From: Paenibacillus xylanexedens | Lineage (GTDB): Bacteria; Bacillota; Bacilli; Paenibacillales; Paenibacillaceae | Reading direction: 5' to 3' | Assembly: GCF_017874615.1 (NCBI RefSeq) | Contig: NZ_JAGIKV010000023.1 | Span: forward strand, 1-64,000 | DNA length: 64,000 bases | The notes under the pieces: model-generated | Told to the model about the DNA's origin: nothing | What the model saw: the letters and a program-made list of their open reading frames with translations, nothing else | Databases searched by the model: none | Shown: in pieces, positions 17,238-28,765 of the stretch | Numbering within the stretch: the stretch's first letter is position 1 | Layout: every line of letters starts with the position of its first letter | Position numbers and translations under genes: made by a program

Positions 17238-18896
17238 TCAGATTTTGCCGGATGCTTCCAGCAACAGCTGATCCAGTTCCTGTGTATGCTTAACCTCTTG
17301 CTCTTCAGACCAGTTCAAACAACCTGCCATATATGAGATAACCGCTGCTTTATAGCGACGGACTTCATCAATACGGAAGAATAAATCACCTGTTCTTCGT
17401 ACCAAAAAGTCAGACGGGGTTACAGCCATCTCTTCATCAATCGCGTAACGCAGCATCAACAGTAGCTCCTGTGGCATGTCATGAAGCTCAGCCTTGGTGC
17501 GTGGGTCAGGCATTCGCTCATACAGTGCCTTCACATTGGAACCATACGTGCGGACCAGCCGCTCCGCAGCAGGCCGGGCAAGCCCGAGAGCAACACCGTC
17601 CTTGATCTTGCGCTCCGCATACGATACAAATCCAGCCGATCCCCCTACATCACCGCCGGAAATCGGCATCTTTTTCGTTACGCAAGGGCCTATGGAATGT
17701 CCACTCTCCTGCTCCATCTGGCGTGCGACCAGATCAACAACCATCTCAGCCATTTTACGGTATCCGGTTAACTTGCCCCCGGCAATCGTAATCAGATTGG
17801 ATTCGGATACCCAGACTTCATCTTTACGTGGTATTTCGGAAGGATTCTTGCCTTCCTCATGAATTAGTGGACGTACACCCGCCCATCCGGATTCCACGTC
17901 CTCGGTACCAATGTGTACATCTGGAAACATGCCATTAACTGCATCAATCACATAATCGCGGTCCGAGTCGGAAATTTGCGGGTGCGCAGGATCATCCTGA
18001 TATACGGTGTCGGTTGTTCCTACATAGGTTTTACCATCACGTGGGACAGCAAATACCATTCGACCATCTGGTGTATCAAAATAGACGGCCTGTCTCAATG
18101 GGAATCGTTCACCATCAAAGACCAAATGAATACCTTTGGTCATCTGTAGCGTTTTCCCCTGGCGTGAACCATCCAATTCCCGCAGACCGTCCACCCATGG
18201 ACCGGAAGCGTTGATCACCTTGCTTGCTTTTAGCGTATAGGTCCGCCCATCGATCTGATCCATAGCTTCAATACCTGTAATCTTGCGATTCTCCTTCAGG
18301 AAACCTTTCGCCTTGACGTAGTTCACTGCCTGTGCCCCACGTTTGACAGCTTCTTTCATGACTTCAATGGTAAGCCTGGCATCATCAGTCCGGTACTCCA
18401 CATAGAGTCCACCACCCAACAACCCCTGTTTGCGTAACAAAGGTTCACTGTCTGACACCGCTCCAGCATTCAACATTTGGCGCCGTTCACTGCGCTTCAC
18501 CCCGGCGAGCCGATCATACACCATCAGTCCAATGGATGTGCTGAAGCGGCCGAACGTGCCAGCCGTATAGATTGGTAACAACATCGGTTCCGGTGTTGTC
18601 ACATGTGGCCCATTCTCATATACTACAGCCCGCTCCCGTCCTACCTCAGCAACCATCTTCACTTCATATTGCTTCAAATAACGCAATCCGCCATGGACAA
18701 GTTTGGTCGAACGACTGGATGTACCTGCTGCAAAATCCTGCATTTCTACAAGTGCCGTCTTCAATCCACGCGAAGATGCATCCAATGCAATCCCTGCGCC
18801 TGTAATCCCGCCGCCAATAATCAATACGTCAAAATGTGCATTCGCCATGCTTTGCAAATATTCGGTCCGGTGTGCTGACGAGAACGTTTCTGTCAT
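17238..18896 (-). CDS. glpD: Aerobic glycerol-3-phosphate dehydrogenase
   Basis: This 552-residue FAD enzyme oxidises glycerol-3-phosphate to dihydroxyacetone phosphate and passes electrons to quinone at the membrane. The dinucleotide-binding motif VLIIGGGITGAGIALDASSRGL lies near residues 24-45, followed by TSSRSTKLVHGGLRYL typical of GlpD. ATG at 18896 follows GGGAGG; the longer reading from 18959 crosses the leader hairpin. It is the last gene of the glpP-glpK-glpD group but sits 400 bp after glpK, with its own promoter and attenuator, as in B. subtilis. Confidence 0.95.
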   Translation of the reverse strand: MTETFSSAHRTEYLQSMANAHFDVLIIGGGITGAGIALDASSRGLKTALVEMQDFAAGTSSRSTKLVHGGLRYLKQYEVKMVAEVGRERAVVYENGPHVTTPEPMLLPIYTAGTFGRFSTSIGLMVYDRLAGVKRSERRQMLNAGAVSDSEPLLRKQGLLGGGLYVEYRTDDARLTIEVMKEAVKRGAQAVNYVKAKGFLKENRKITGIEAMDQIDGRTYTLKASKVINASGPWVDGLRELDGSRQGKTLQMTKGIHLVFDGERFPLRQAVYFDTPDGRMVFAVPRDGKTYVGTTDTVYQDDPAHPQISDSDRDYVIDAVNGMFPDVHIGTEDVESGWAGVRPLIHEEGKNPSEIPRKDEVWVSESNLITIAGGKLTGYRKMAEMVVDLVARQMEQESGHSIGPCVTKKMPISGGDVGGSAGFVSYAERKIKDGVALGLARPAAERLVRTYGSNVKALYERMPDPRTKAELHDMPQELLLMLRYAIDEEMAVTPSDFLVRRTGDLFFRIDEVRRYKAAVISYMAGCLNWSEEQEVKHTQELDQLLLEASGKI

Positions 18897-18940
18897 TCTT
18901 GAACCTCCCATTGATATCCTTAATATTTCCGTAAAAAGAC

Positions 18941-18991
18941 AAAAAAAGGACCACGTCATTCGCTCAGCAATTGCTGAGCGGCACGTGGTCC
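18941..18991 (-). promoter_or_regulatory. glpD leader attenuator (predicted GlpP target)
   Basis: On the minus strand GGACCACGT (18983-18991 complement) pairs with ACGTGGTCC, with an inner perfect hairpin GCTCAGCAATTGCTGAGC, followed by T7: an intrinsic terminator ending 45 bp before the glpD start. In B. subtilis GlpP with glycerol-3-phosphate prevents termination at such a leader hairpin. A plausible promoter lies upstream: TTCACG (19055-19060) 17 bp from TAGGAT (19032-19037). Confidence 0.75.
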
Positions 18992-19297
18992 CTCCCGATC
19001 TCCAGACATCATTTTATTAACTTGTGCCTTTATCCTATCACAGATTTTTGACGGCGTGAAGTCCTGAAATGACACATTATTCAAAAAAAATTCAAAAAGT
19101 TGTTCTGCCAAAGGATGTAATTTCAAATGAATCCACTAACCTTGTTTTTTTCCTTATAGTGGCTATATATTTTGCCTTCTCCAGGAAGAATAACCCTGTA
19201 AATCATGCATCATTTTCAACCAGTAAATATCATTTATAACATATGTTTAGTTAAAAAGTACAAATACCCACACCAAGGAATATTCATTTCATTCCTT

Positions 19298-21383
<2,086 letters not shown>

Positions 21384-21487
21384 CTTGGTTCCTCCCGCAT
21401 TCATCAGATGACTATATTGTATAATCCGCACTGTGGGAACGGCAAGCCATTCCATGAATCAGGAAAACCTGATCGCTACCCTATCAT

Positions 21488-21545
21488 CCATACCAAAAAG
21501 CCGCTGCTGTACTTCTCCATAACGGAGAGTACAACAACGGCTAAT
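21488..21545 (-). terminator. Terminator after the cyclohydrolase gene, or glpP leader attenuator
   Basis: On the minus strand a long stem (AGCCG-TTGTTGTACT-CTCC / GGAG-AAGTACAGCAG-CGGCT) runs into T5. It lies 30 bp after the upstream stop codon and 105 bp before glpP. Either simple termination or GlpP-dependent attenuation of glpPK is possible; I prefer termination because no promoter is obvious between the two. Confidence 0.7.
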
Positions 21546-21576
21546 CAGCTAATCGTATATGTTCAATGAGTAAAGA

Positions 21577-22344
21577 TTAAGCCTGCGCATGCGGAAGCAG
21601 CGTCTCTGCCCCAGCCCAGCCATCACTTTCTGCCAAGTGACCAGAACGGTTCACTTTCGTTTGCAGATATTTCTCGTTGAATGCAGAGCGATCTCCCCAC
21701 AGTGGTACACGTCCGCCCACATTCAATCCCGCTTCCTGCAAGGCAGCCAGCTTCCGTGGATTGTTGGTGATCAGGGTAACCGGTGCGGAGCGAAGTGCAC
21801 GCAACACGGCAATCGCATCGTCATAATTGCGGGCATCGTCTGTGAATCCAAGCTGCAAGTTTGCATCTACCGTATCCAGACCTTCTTCTTGCAAAATGTA
21901 CGCCATGGCTTTGCTGAACAGACCAATGCCACGTCCCTCATGGTTCGCAAGATAGAACAGTGCGCCCGCTCCATGAGCGGCGATCATTTTCATGGATTGC
22001 TCCAATTGGAAGCCGCAATCACAGCGTTTGCTGCCAAAGATGTCGCCTGTATGACAGATGCTATGCATCCGAATCAGCGCTTCTTGTGCGTCGGCAAAGT
22101 CACCATATACCAGAACACTGGATTGTTGACGCTCTGCCAGTTCAGCTTCAGCAAGAGATTCAATTAACTCGCCGCTCTCCATCGCTTTGTCCGATTTCAT
22201 CCAGCTGTACCACTGGAATGTCTTGGTCTCCCCATCGAGGTTAACCGGAAGCTTGATTGGCCCCACCAGGTATATAAACTCTTTTCCACTCGGAAAAGTC
22301 TGAATTTTGGGGGCAAGCAGTTGAATAATATGTGAATTGATCAT
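21577..22344 (-). CDS. GTP cyclohydrolase II (stand-alone RibA-type)
   Basis: This 255-residue enzyme converts GTP to the pyrimidine that starts riboflavin synthesis. Zinc-binding cysteines appear in HSICHTGDIFGSKRCDCGFQL and the catalytic region in NHEGRGIGLFSKAMAY. It lacks the DHBP-synthase domain of the Bacillus RibBA fusion and is not in a rib operon. ATG follows AGGAGGAACG. Its promoter (22474-22502) carries the same palindrome as the doxX promoter, so an HxlR regulator rather than an FMN riboswitch probably controls it. Confidence 0.88.
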   Translation of the reverse strand: MINSHIIQLLAPKIQTFPSGKEFIYLVGPIKLPVNLDGETKTFQWYSWMKSDKAMESGELIESLAEAELAERQQSSVLVYGDFADAQEALIRMHSICHTGDIFGSKRCDCGFQLEQSMKMIAAHGAGALFYLANHEGRGIGLFSKAMAYILQEEGLDTVDANLQLGFTDDARNYDDAIAVLRALRSAPVTLITNNPRKLAALQEAGLNVGGRVPLWGDRSAFNEKYLQTKVNRSGHLAESDGWAGAETLLPHAQA

Positions 22345-22667
22345 TGTCGTTCCTCCTGTTTAGGCCAACTTGTCTGTTGATTGATTCGCATCCAGCGTGA
22401 AATTGGATCACTTGGACGTTATATAGTACGTATCTATATTATTCTCATCATCATTAGTTACTTTATGTAAGTTAGTTTAGAATAAAAATTATAATGTGTC
22501 AAGTAACTTTTATTTTTAAAGTAACTACCCAATTTATGTTACGCAATCGACACAAATATGTGTTTCACTTTAGGAATATTGGGTATGAGTTTATAAACTG
22601 CTCATACACTAATGTTGTAGTCCAACGCACTTCATGCCTCGAACTTAACGATGAGGGGGTAATACAC
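22345..22667. other. Divergent regulatory region, cyclohydrolase / sugar ABC operon
   Basis: These 323 bp contain no gene. The block 22457-22511 duplicates the doxX promoter-operator. An extra AAAGTAACT lies at 22518-22526. No FMN riboswitch signature is visible. The sugar operon's own promoter could not be assigned. Confidence 0.6.
22474..22502 (-). promoter_or_regulatory. Cyclohydrolase promoter with HxlR-type operator
   Basis: On the minus strand TTGACA (22497-22502) and TAAACT (22474-22479) are 17 bp apart. The palindrome TTACTTT...AAGTTA (22458-22474, plus strand) overlaps the -10, as in the doxX promoter, and a TTACTT half-site flanks the -35. Confidence 0.65.
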
Positions 22668-23942
22668 ATGATCCGCCGGAAAAGAACATGCTGGACAGCC
22701 ATACTGATGGTCTGCGTCCTGCTCATAAGCGGATGCTCCATCTGGCCCGGACAGGACGATTCAGCGAGCAACAAAAAGGTAGCGCTTACATTATGGTACT
22801 GGAACCGTTCCATCGATGATAAGTTGATTGCCAGGGCTAAGGAAAAGTTCCCCAATATCGAACTGACAGCTCAGAAAATCGGCGGTGATTTCAAGGCAAA
22901 GCTCAAAACAACACTCGCTGCACGCTCAGGTGAACCAGACATTGTGGCATTGAACGACTGGATCATGGAGCTATTCCCCAGTGAGGACCGTTTCTATAAT
23001 CTGTATGATCTCGGTGCAGGAGATATTGAAGACCAATATCTGCCGTGGAAATGGAAGCAAGGTGTTACGCCAAGTGGACAGATGATCGGGTTCCCGATGG
23101 ATACGGGGCCAACAGCCCTCTTCTACCGAGAAGATCTGTTCAAGGAGGCAGGATTGCCATCTGATCCCGATGACGTTACACGCCAGATCAACAGCTGGGA
23201 TGCATATGCAGCCGCCGGAGAACAGATCAAAGAGAAATTCGGAGGCAAGGTTTTTCTAACTGACAATATTGCAACCGTTTACAATCAAGTCATATCGCAG
23301 TCTGCGGAGCGTTATTTCCGGCCGGACGGGTCCTTTATCGGCATGGATTCCCCTATTGTGGGCAAGAGCTGGGATACGGCCGTTGCTTTCAAAGAGAAGG
23401 GACTGCTAGCCAATGCAGATGGCTGGACTCCAAGCTGGAACGCCGCGATGAATAATGGCGAAATCGCCTCTTTTGTAGGTGCCGTCTGGATGAAACAAGT
23501 GCTTCAGGAAGCCGCTCCGGACACCTCCGGGAAGTGGCGGGTCGCTCGGGCACCAGGGGGAGATGGCAACAACGGGGGATCATTCCTGTCCATCTTGAAG
23601 TCGAGTGAGCATCCTCAGGAAGCCTTTGAACTGGTTCGCTGGCTGCAAAGTCCCGAAAATCAACTGGAGCAATATCAGACATTGAATCTGTTCCCTTCTG
23701 CACCAGTTGTGTTTGATGATCCTGCCATGAAAGAAAAAGAACCTTTCTTCGGTGGACAGGCGACAGGGCCTGTATTTGCCGAATCGGCACAGGATGTGCC
23801 GGATGCTTTCTTTGGCGAACGATATCCATCCGTACACAACATTATCACCCGGCGGCTGAATGATGTCGCGAAGCAAAATGCCGATCCACAGCAGGTCTGG
23901 ACAGATACGGTACACCGCGTCGAGCGGGAATTGCAGCGTTAA
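22668..23942 (+). CDS. ABC importer substrate-binding lipoprotein (carbohydrate type)
   Basis: This 424-residue protein begins with a lipoprotein signal peptide (VLLISGC lipobox, Cys near residue 21) and has the fold pattern of family 1 extracellular solute-binding proteins (ALTLWYWNRSIDDKLIARAKEKFPNIELT; GFPMDTGPTALFYREDLFKEAGLP). It captures a sugar outside the membrane and delivers it to the two permeases encoded downstream. ATG at 22668 follows GAGGGGG; the longer frame from 22494 is rejected because it lacks a signal peptide. The adjacent gluconokinase hints at gluconate or an oligosaccharide that yields it. Confidence 0.9.
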   Translation: MIRRKRTCWTAILMVCVLLISGCSIWPGQDDSASNKKVALTLWYWNRSIDDKLIARAKEKFPNIELTAQKIGGDFKAKLKTTLAARSGEPDIVALNDWIMELFPSEDRFYNLYDLGAGDIEDQYLPWKWKQGVTPSGQMIGFPMDTGPTALFYREDLFKEAGLPSDPDDVTRQINSWDAYAAAGEQIKEKFGGKVFLTDNIATVYNQVISQSAERYFRPDGSFIGMDSPIVGKSWDTAVAFKEKGLLANADGWTPSWNAAMNNGEIASFVGAVWMKQVLQEAAPDTSGKWRVARAPGGDGNNGGSFLSILKSSEHPQEAFELVRWLQSPENQLEQYQTLNLFPSAPVVFDDPAMKEKEPFFGGQATGPVFAESAQDVPDAFFGERYPSVHNIITRRLNDVAKQNADPQQVWTDTVHRVERELQR

Positions 23943-23986
23943 CCTGAAGAACGTGTGGTTTCGTTATCCGCAAAGGAGGAATTCAT

Positions 23987-24937
23987 ATGGCTGTAACTGA
24001 ACCTCGTCTTACTCCCGATCCCGGAAATGCAAGACCTGATCTGGATCGGCAGAAGTCACTGTGGGCCAGAATGTGGGAGCATCGTGCACTTTATGTTGCG
24101 ATATCGCCGTTTTATATTCTGTTCGCGGTATTTGGCCTGTTCCCGATTGGGTTCTCACTCTATCTGGCTTTTCATAAATGGGATGGCATCGGTGTCATGA
24201 CGTTTAACGGACTCAACAATTTCAAATACATGCTGACCGATGCCGAGTTCTGGCAAGCCGTGGGTAACACGTTCATGATCTGGATCTATTCGACGATTCC
24301 AATGCTCTTCTTTGCCCTGATTATTGCCTTTCTGCTGCATGCACCATTTGTGAAGTTCCGTACATTATTTCGGGTCGGTTATTTCCTGCCAAATGTCACA
24401 TCCATCGTGGCGGTAGCCATTATCTTCGGTGCCTTATTTGCCAACAATTATGGCTTTCTCAATTATCTGTTGCAGTCGGTCGGGCTACCGGTTGTGGAGT
24501 GGCTTAATGCACCATGGGGCATTAAAGTCGCAATCTCCTCCATGGTGGTCTGGCGCTGGACCGGATATAACGCCGTCATCTATCTGGCCGGACTTCAGAG
24601 TATCCCGCAAACGTTATACGAAGCGGCCAAGATTGACGGCGCATCAGCGATACAGTCCTTTTTCCGAATTACAATTCCGATGCTGCGTCCTGTGATCCTG
24701 TTTACGGTCATTACATCAACGATTGGCGGTATGCAGCTGTTCACCGAGCCACAAGTATTGGTAGGCAATGACGGTGGCGCAGGTGCAGCAGGCATGACGA
24801 TTGTACTGTACCTCTACCGTGAATCCTTCATTAACAATTACTTCGGATATGGCGCTGCCGTTGGTTGGGGCATGTTCCTCATTATCGCCCTGTTCTCGAT
24901 TGTGAACTGGAAGCTTGTTCAAGGCAAATCATCCTGA
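23987..24937 (+). CDS. Sugar ABC transporter permease, MalF type
   Basis: This 316-residue membrane protein has six or so helices and the permease EAA loop (LYEAAKIDGASAIQSFFRITIPMLRPVI) that docks the ATPase. It follows the binding-protein gene by 44 bp with AAAGGAGG before its ATG, and pairs with the MalG-type permease 20 bp downstream. No ATPase gene is in the operon, so a shared MsmX-type ATPase elsewhere is expected. Confidence 0.92.
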   Translation: MAVTEPRLTPDPGNARPDLDRQKSLWARMWEHRALYVAISPFYILFAVFGLFPIGFSLYLAFHKWDGIGVMTFNGLNNFKYMLTDAEFWQAVGNTFMIWIYSTIPMLFFALIIAFLLHAPFVKFRTLFRVGYFLPNVTSIVAVAIIFGALFANNYGFLNYLLQSVGLPVVEWLNAPWGIKVAISSMVVWRWTGYNAVIYLAGLQSIPQTLYEAAKIDGASAIQSFFRITIPMLRPVILFTVITSTIGGMQLFTEPQVLVGNDGGAGAAGMTIVLYLYRESFINNYFGYGAAVGWGMFLIIALFSIVNWKLVQGKSS

Positions 24938-24957
24938 TGTGATAAGGGGGAGCGCAC

Positions 24958-25785
24958 ATGGCGACCAAACACCTCAAATCGCTGGTGTTGTATACCGGTC
25001 TTATCGGGGGCATGCTCATATCCATGTTCCCGTTCTATTGGCTGATTGTAATGTCCACCCGGACAACGTCCGATATCTACAAGTTCCCGCCCCAGCTCTG
25101 GTTCGGCGGTGAACTGTGGAATAATATCACGCGGGTGTTGCAGCAGATTGATTTCTGGGGCGCCTTTCTGAATACGTTGTTTGTGTCAGGCCTTGTGACC
25201 ATTCTGGTGCTGTTTTTTGACTCACTGGCGGGATTTGCGTTTGCGAAGTTTGAATTTCCCGGCAAAAAGTGGCTCTTCATCTTGCTGCTCGCAACCATGA
25301 TGGTACCTTCCCAGCTGTCTCTGGTGCCTTCCTTCGTACTCATGGCTACGTTCGGCTGGGTCGGTTCCTTCAAAGCCCTCATTATTCCGGGCATGGTGAA
25401 CGCCTTCGGCATTTTCTGGATTCGCCAGTATGCAACAGAGTCGATTCCGAACGATCTACTGGATGCGGGCCGCATCGACGGCTGTAATTTCTTCCGACTC
25501 TATTGGAACGTGGCATTGCCAATTCTGCGACCTGCCTTTGCTTTCCTCGGCGCGTTCACCTTTATCGGCGTATGGAATGATTATCTGTGGCCTTTGATTA
25601 TCCTGACGGATGCACGTAAATATACGTTGCAGATTGCGTTATCTCAATTAAACGGACTGTATAACACAGACTATGCAATGGTCATCGCAGGCACGTTGCT
25701 TGCCGTCATTCCACTCATCATCATGTTCCTGTTCATCAGCCGCCAGTTTATCTCGGATATTGCCGCTGGGGCAGTGAAGGACTAA
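24958..25785 (+). CDS. Sugar ABC transporter permease, MalG type
   Basis: This 275-residue permease has six predicted helices and the EAA-like loop LLDAGRIDGCNFFRLYWNVALPILRPAF. AAGGGGGAG precedes the ATG. It is the second membrane subunit of the importer encoded at 22668-24937. Directly after it comes a 275-bp gap and then gluconokinase. Confidence 0.92.
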   Translation: MATKHLKSLVLYTGLIGGMLISMFPFYWLIVMSTRTTSDIYKFPPQLWFGGELWNNITRVLQQIDFWGAFLNTLFVSGLVTILVLFFDSLAGFAFAKFEFPGKKWLFILLLATMMVPSQLSLVPSFVLMATFGWVGSFKALIIPGMVNAFGIFWIRQYATESIPNDLLDAGRIDGCNFFRLYWNVALPILRPAFAFLGAFTFIGVWNDYLWPLIILTDARKYTLQIALSQLNGLYNTDYAMVIAGTLLAVIPLIIMFLFISRQFISDIAAGAVKD

Positions 25786-25929
25786 GGTTGTGGCATTTTG
25801 ATCCATCCCTCAAGTCTGATATTCTAATATATATATGAAATAACAGATGCCATATAAGTTGGATGAATAGCGCCACGTGCACGAAGGGGACAGAAAGGGC
25901 CTGAAGAAATGGAATGTTCGCATTTATAA

Positions 25930-25968
25930 CCAAATTTCTCCCTTTGAAGAGGGAATCAAGAAATTTGG
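25930..25968. repeat. Nested inverted repeat upstream of gluconokinase
   Basis: Arms CCAAATTTCT (25930-25939) and AGAAATTTGG (25959-25968) are perfect, with an inner CCCT/AGGG stem. No T-run follows on either strand, so it is not an intrinsic terminator; it could be a regulatory site or mRNA structure in the 275-bp gap. Confidence 0.5.
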
Positions 25969-26060
25969 GGATAACGGCGATCGGAAGGCTTTCTGTACCC
26001 GAAGTGTTAACGTGTAACAGCATTCATTCACTTATATATTCAAGAAAGAGGGATGACAAA

Positions 26061-27611
26061 ATGGCTTCTTCACCCTATATGATCGGCGTAGATATCGGCA
26101 CGACCTCCACCAAGGCCGTCTTGTTCGAACAGAACGGAACCATTGTGGCTCAAGGCAGTGCCGATTATCCGCTGTACACCCCCACACCTGCGATTGCGGA
26201 GCAGGATGCGGAAGATATTTTCAAAGCAGTCATCAAGTCCGTTAAACAGGCCACTTCCAAAGCCGGCGTTAAGCCAGAGGATATCCTGTTTGTATCGTTC
26301 AGTTCAGCGATGCACAGCATTCTGCCTGTCGGTCAACACGGCAAACCGCTGATGCGAGCCATGACTTGGGCAGATAATCGCAGTGCAGAGTGGACGGAAG
26401 TACTCAAATCGGAGATGAATGGTCACGAAATCTATCTGAGAACAGGTACGCCGATTCATCCGATGTCCCCACTCACCAAGATCATGTGGCTCACCCGGGA
26501 TCAACCAGAACTGTTCAGACAGACATACAAATTCATATCCATGAAAGAATATGTCTTCTATAAATTATTTTCTGAATACTTCATCGACCACTCGATGGCT
26601 TCAGCTACTGGACTTATGAATCTGGAAAAACTCGACTGGGATGCAGAAGCGCTGCATGTGGCGGGCATCACGCCGGAACACTTGTCCCGATTGGTACCGA
26701 CCACACATGTGCTGAAACATGGATTGCACTCGGAGTACGCCAAGGAGATGGGCATTGCGGTCACCACACCGTTTGTCATCGGGGCCAGTGATGGTGTGCT
26801 CTCCAATCTGGGCGTGAACGCCATTGATCCAGGCGTCGTCGCCGTGACCATTGGTACAAGTGGAGCGATTCGTACAGTCGTAGACAAACCGGTGACCGAT
26901 CCAAAAGGACGTTTCTTCTGTTATGCACTCACGGAGGATGCCTGGGTCATTGGCGGACCGGTGAACAATGGCGGTGTTATTTTCCGCTGGATTCGGGACG
27001 AGTTTGCGGCTTCCGAGGTGGAGACGGCGAAACGACTTGGCATCGATCCGTATGAAGTGCTCACTCGTGTCGCCGAAAATGTACCTCCGGGTTCGGAAGG
27101 CCTCTTGTTCCATCCGTACATGACGGGTGAGCGGGCTCCGCTCTGGAATCCCAATGCACGGGGTTCGTTCTTCGGCCTGACGCTGCATCATAAGAAGGAA
27201 CATATGATTCGCGCTGCGCTCGAAGGTGTGTTGTTTAACCTGTACACGGTCATGCTGGCGATTGAAGAAAAGATTGGCCGTCCGAAAAAAATCCAGGCGA
27301 CAGGCGGCTTCGCCCGCTCTGAGTTATGGCGGCAGATGATGGCTGATATTTTCGATCAGGATGTCATCATCCCCGAAAGTATCGAAAGCTCCTGCCTCGG
27401 CGCAGCCGTACTGGGCTTGTATGCTCTGGGCCGCATCGATTCCCTAAGTGCCGTCTCCGGCATGATCGGATCAACTCATCGGCACCAACCAGACCCGGAC
27501 AGTGTCCGCGTGTACCGTGAACTGCTGCCGATCTTCATCCGCATCTCCCGCAAATTCGAAGAAGAGTATGCGGATATCGCTGCCTTTCAGAATAAGACGA
27601 TGCAAGGGTAG
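26061..27611 (+). CDS. gntK: Gluconokinase (FGGY family)
   Basis: This 516-residue kinase phosphorylates gluconate to 6-phosphogluconate for the pentose phosphate pathway. It closely follows B. subtilis GntK in memory-based comparison: MIGVDIGTTSTKAVLFE, FVSFSSAMHS, THWADNR-like TWADNR, RTGTPIHPMSPL, GASDGVLSNLGVNA, IGTSGAIRTVV, FHPYMTGERAPLWNP, ATGGFARSELWRQMMADIF. The ATG at 26061 follows AGAGGG; the reading from 25914 runs through the hairpin region. No gntR, gntP or gntZ is adjacent; instead a sugar ABC importer precedes it. Confidence 0.93.
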   Translation: MASSPYMIGVDIGTTSTKAVLFEQNGTIVAQGSADYPLYTPTPAIAEQDAEDIFKAVIKSVKQATSKAGVKPEDILFVSFSSAMHSILPVGQHGKPLMRAMTWADNRSAEWTEVLKSEMNGHEIYLRTGTPIHPMSPLTKIMWLTRDQPELFRQTYKFISMKEYVFYKLFSEYFIDHSMASATGLMNLEKLDWDAEALHVAGITPEHLSRLVPTTHVLKHGLHSEYAKEMGIAVTTPFVIGASDGVLSNLGVNAIDPGVVAVTIGTSGAIRTVVDKPVTDPKGRFFCYALTEDAWVIGGPVNNGGVIFRWIRDEFAASEVETAKRLGIDPYEVLTRVAENVPPGSEGLLFHPYMTGERAPLWNPNARGSFFGLTLHHKKEHMIRAALEGVLFNLYTVMLAIEEKIGRPKKIQATGGFARSELWRQMMADIFDQDVIIPESIESSCLGAAVLGLYALGRIDSLSAVSGMIGSTHRHQPDPDSVRVYRELLPIFIRISRKFEEEYADIAAFQNKTMQG

Positions 27612-27727
27612 GGAAGGCGTGGGACGGCATGCAGGATAACCGGAGAACGGGACGGTGTGAGGGCTAGAAGGTTAAAAGCCTAGGATGTTGCAACACGTTG
27701 GACGGTCAAAAGTTGAGCATGGAATAG

Positions 27728-27922
27728 CTAACGAATCGTAGACATCTTATATAAGGTTTATAGCATGTTTTCAAAATCTAACGAACCTGAGCCACCTTAT
27801 ATCGGCTTACATGGGCACAAAACTGCTCTAGAACCTAATATGTAGCCTATTAACGTGTCTGTGGTTCGTTAGAAAATTATTTTCTCCAACTATCCTTCAA
27901 TAGCGTGTCACAGGTTCGTTAG
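27728..27922. repeat. Paired interspersed repeat, TTCGTTAG cores 50 bp apart in both arms
   Basis: CTAACGAA occurs at 27728 and 27778 (spacing 50 bp); its complement TTCGTTAG at 27865 and 27915 (spacing 50 bp). Flanks also match, for example GTGTC then GGTTCGTTAG, so the whole is an imperfect inverted repeat with arms of about 80 bp. The same unit occurs at the window's left end (180, 230). It has no coding capacity. Confidence 0.75.
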
Positions 27923-28028
27923 AATTGACAGAGCATCGTCACCATGCGGTGAATCCCCATCTCCTAAGCTGCGTCTGGCTCAGACTAACCTACGACTCTA
28001 GGGACTACGGCTTACGCACGTTCATGAG

Positions 28029-28066
28029 GACCGTCCACCATGTTTAAAACATGGGGTAGGGTCTTT
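28029..28066 (+). terminator. Terminator downstream of gntK
   Basis: GACC..CCATGTTT and AAACATGG..GGTC form a stem followed by T5 on the plus strand. Confidence 0.75.
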
Positions 28067-28183
28067 TTCATGTAAAGATTTTCATGTACACATCTTCATG
28101 TACAGATTTTGTGTACCAATTTACCTGTAGATACTGTGCTACCAGAGTGACAAAGCCCTCGTCCTCAGCGCCTTTCACAAAAA

Positions 28184-28216
28184 AAAGCCCTACAGCTTGA
28201 AAGACTGTAGAGCTTC
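28184..28216 (-). terminator. Terminator of the SnoaL-like gene
   Basis: On the minus strand GCTCTACAG and CTGTAGGGC form a stem followed by T8. Confidence 0.85.
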
Positions 28217-28257
28217 GTTTCCTAACCGTTGCAGTATTACTTATTTATACTCCGCTA

Positions 28258-28647
28258 TTACTGATTATACTTGCTGAACGCATTCTGGTCGGCCTGTACA
28301 TTCTCCAGATACACGATCTGCCCCGCATCATTTACACGCGCGATATCAATGCCTGCTTTGGCATATACCGTTCCGTCCGCCGCTTGTCCGCATACTGCCC
28401 AGTTCGTTTGGTAGCTGCCGTCAGGCTGTTGCACCCAACCGTCCCACATATGTTTTACATCCTTATTGTACTCGTAGAAAGCTTTCATGAAACCGTCGAA
28501 TCCTGATCTGCTGGTTCCGTTAAGCACAATCTCTGCGTCCGGTGTAAACAGAGACAATAAGTCCTGCATGGCGCGCTCATCTGTGCGTGAAGCATCAAAT
28601 AAACGGAAATAGTTGTTCAACAGTGCAGTGGTACTTGTAGTACTCAT
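28258..28647 (-). CDS. SnoaL/NTF2-like protein
   Basis: This 129-residue protein has the NTF2-like cone fold pattern: an N-terminal helix pair (LLNNYFRLFDASRTDERAMQDLLSLFTPDAEIVLNG) followed by beta strands ending IVYLENVQADQNAFSKY. Such proteins bind or isomerise small hydrophobic ligands, or act as accessory domains. ATG follows AGGAGG. It is divergent from an ArsR-type repressor gene with two palindromes between them, so the repressor probably controls it. Function not assigned. Confidence 0.75.
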   Translation of the reverse strand: MSTTSTTALLNNYFRLFDASRTDERAMQDLLSLFTPDAEIVLNGTSRSGFDGFMKAFYEYNKDVKHMWDGWVQQPDGSYQTNWAVCGQAADGTVYAKAGIDIARVNDAGQIVYLENVQADQNAFSKYNQ

Positions 28648-28684
28648 TCATATTCCTCCTAGAATAAAAATCCGATTTCCAATC

Positions 28685-28716
28685 TTTCAGTTCGAATAAT
28701 TTCGAAATAACTGAAA
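28685..28716. promoter_or_regulatory. Palindrome between SnoaL-like and ArsR genes
   Basis: Arms TTTCAGTT (28685-28692) and AACTGAAA (28709-28716) are perfect and flank two TTCGAA hexamers. Position in the divergent region fits an operator of the ArsR-type repressor. Confidence 0.5.
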
Positions 28717-28765
28717 AGAAATGTATCATACTTCTTATACTGCCTGCAAGAGATAGTTCGATATT

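Larger units (their letters stand above)
27612..28257. other. 646-bp intergenic region with repeats and terminators
   Basis: No gene is credible here. Contents: an interspersed repeat pair (27728-27922), the gntK-side terminator (28029-28066) and the terminator of the converging SnoaL-like gene (28184-28216). The remainder (about 28070-28180) contains near-direct copies of CATGTA(C/A)AGAT. Confidence 0.65.

Noticed and set aside
22345-22667. FMN riboswitch before the GTP cyclohydrolase gene
   Set aside because: No conserved RFN-element segments were found; a promoter with operator explains the region better.
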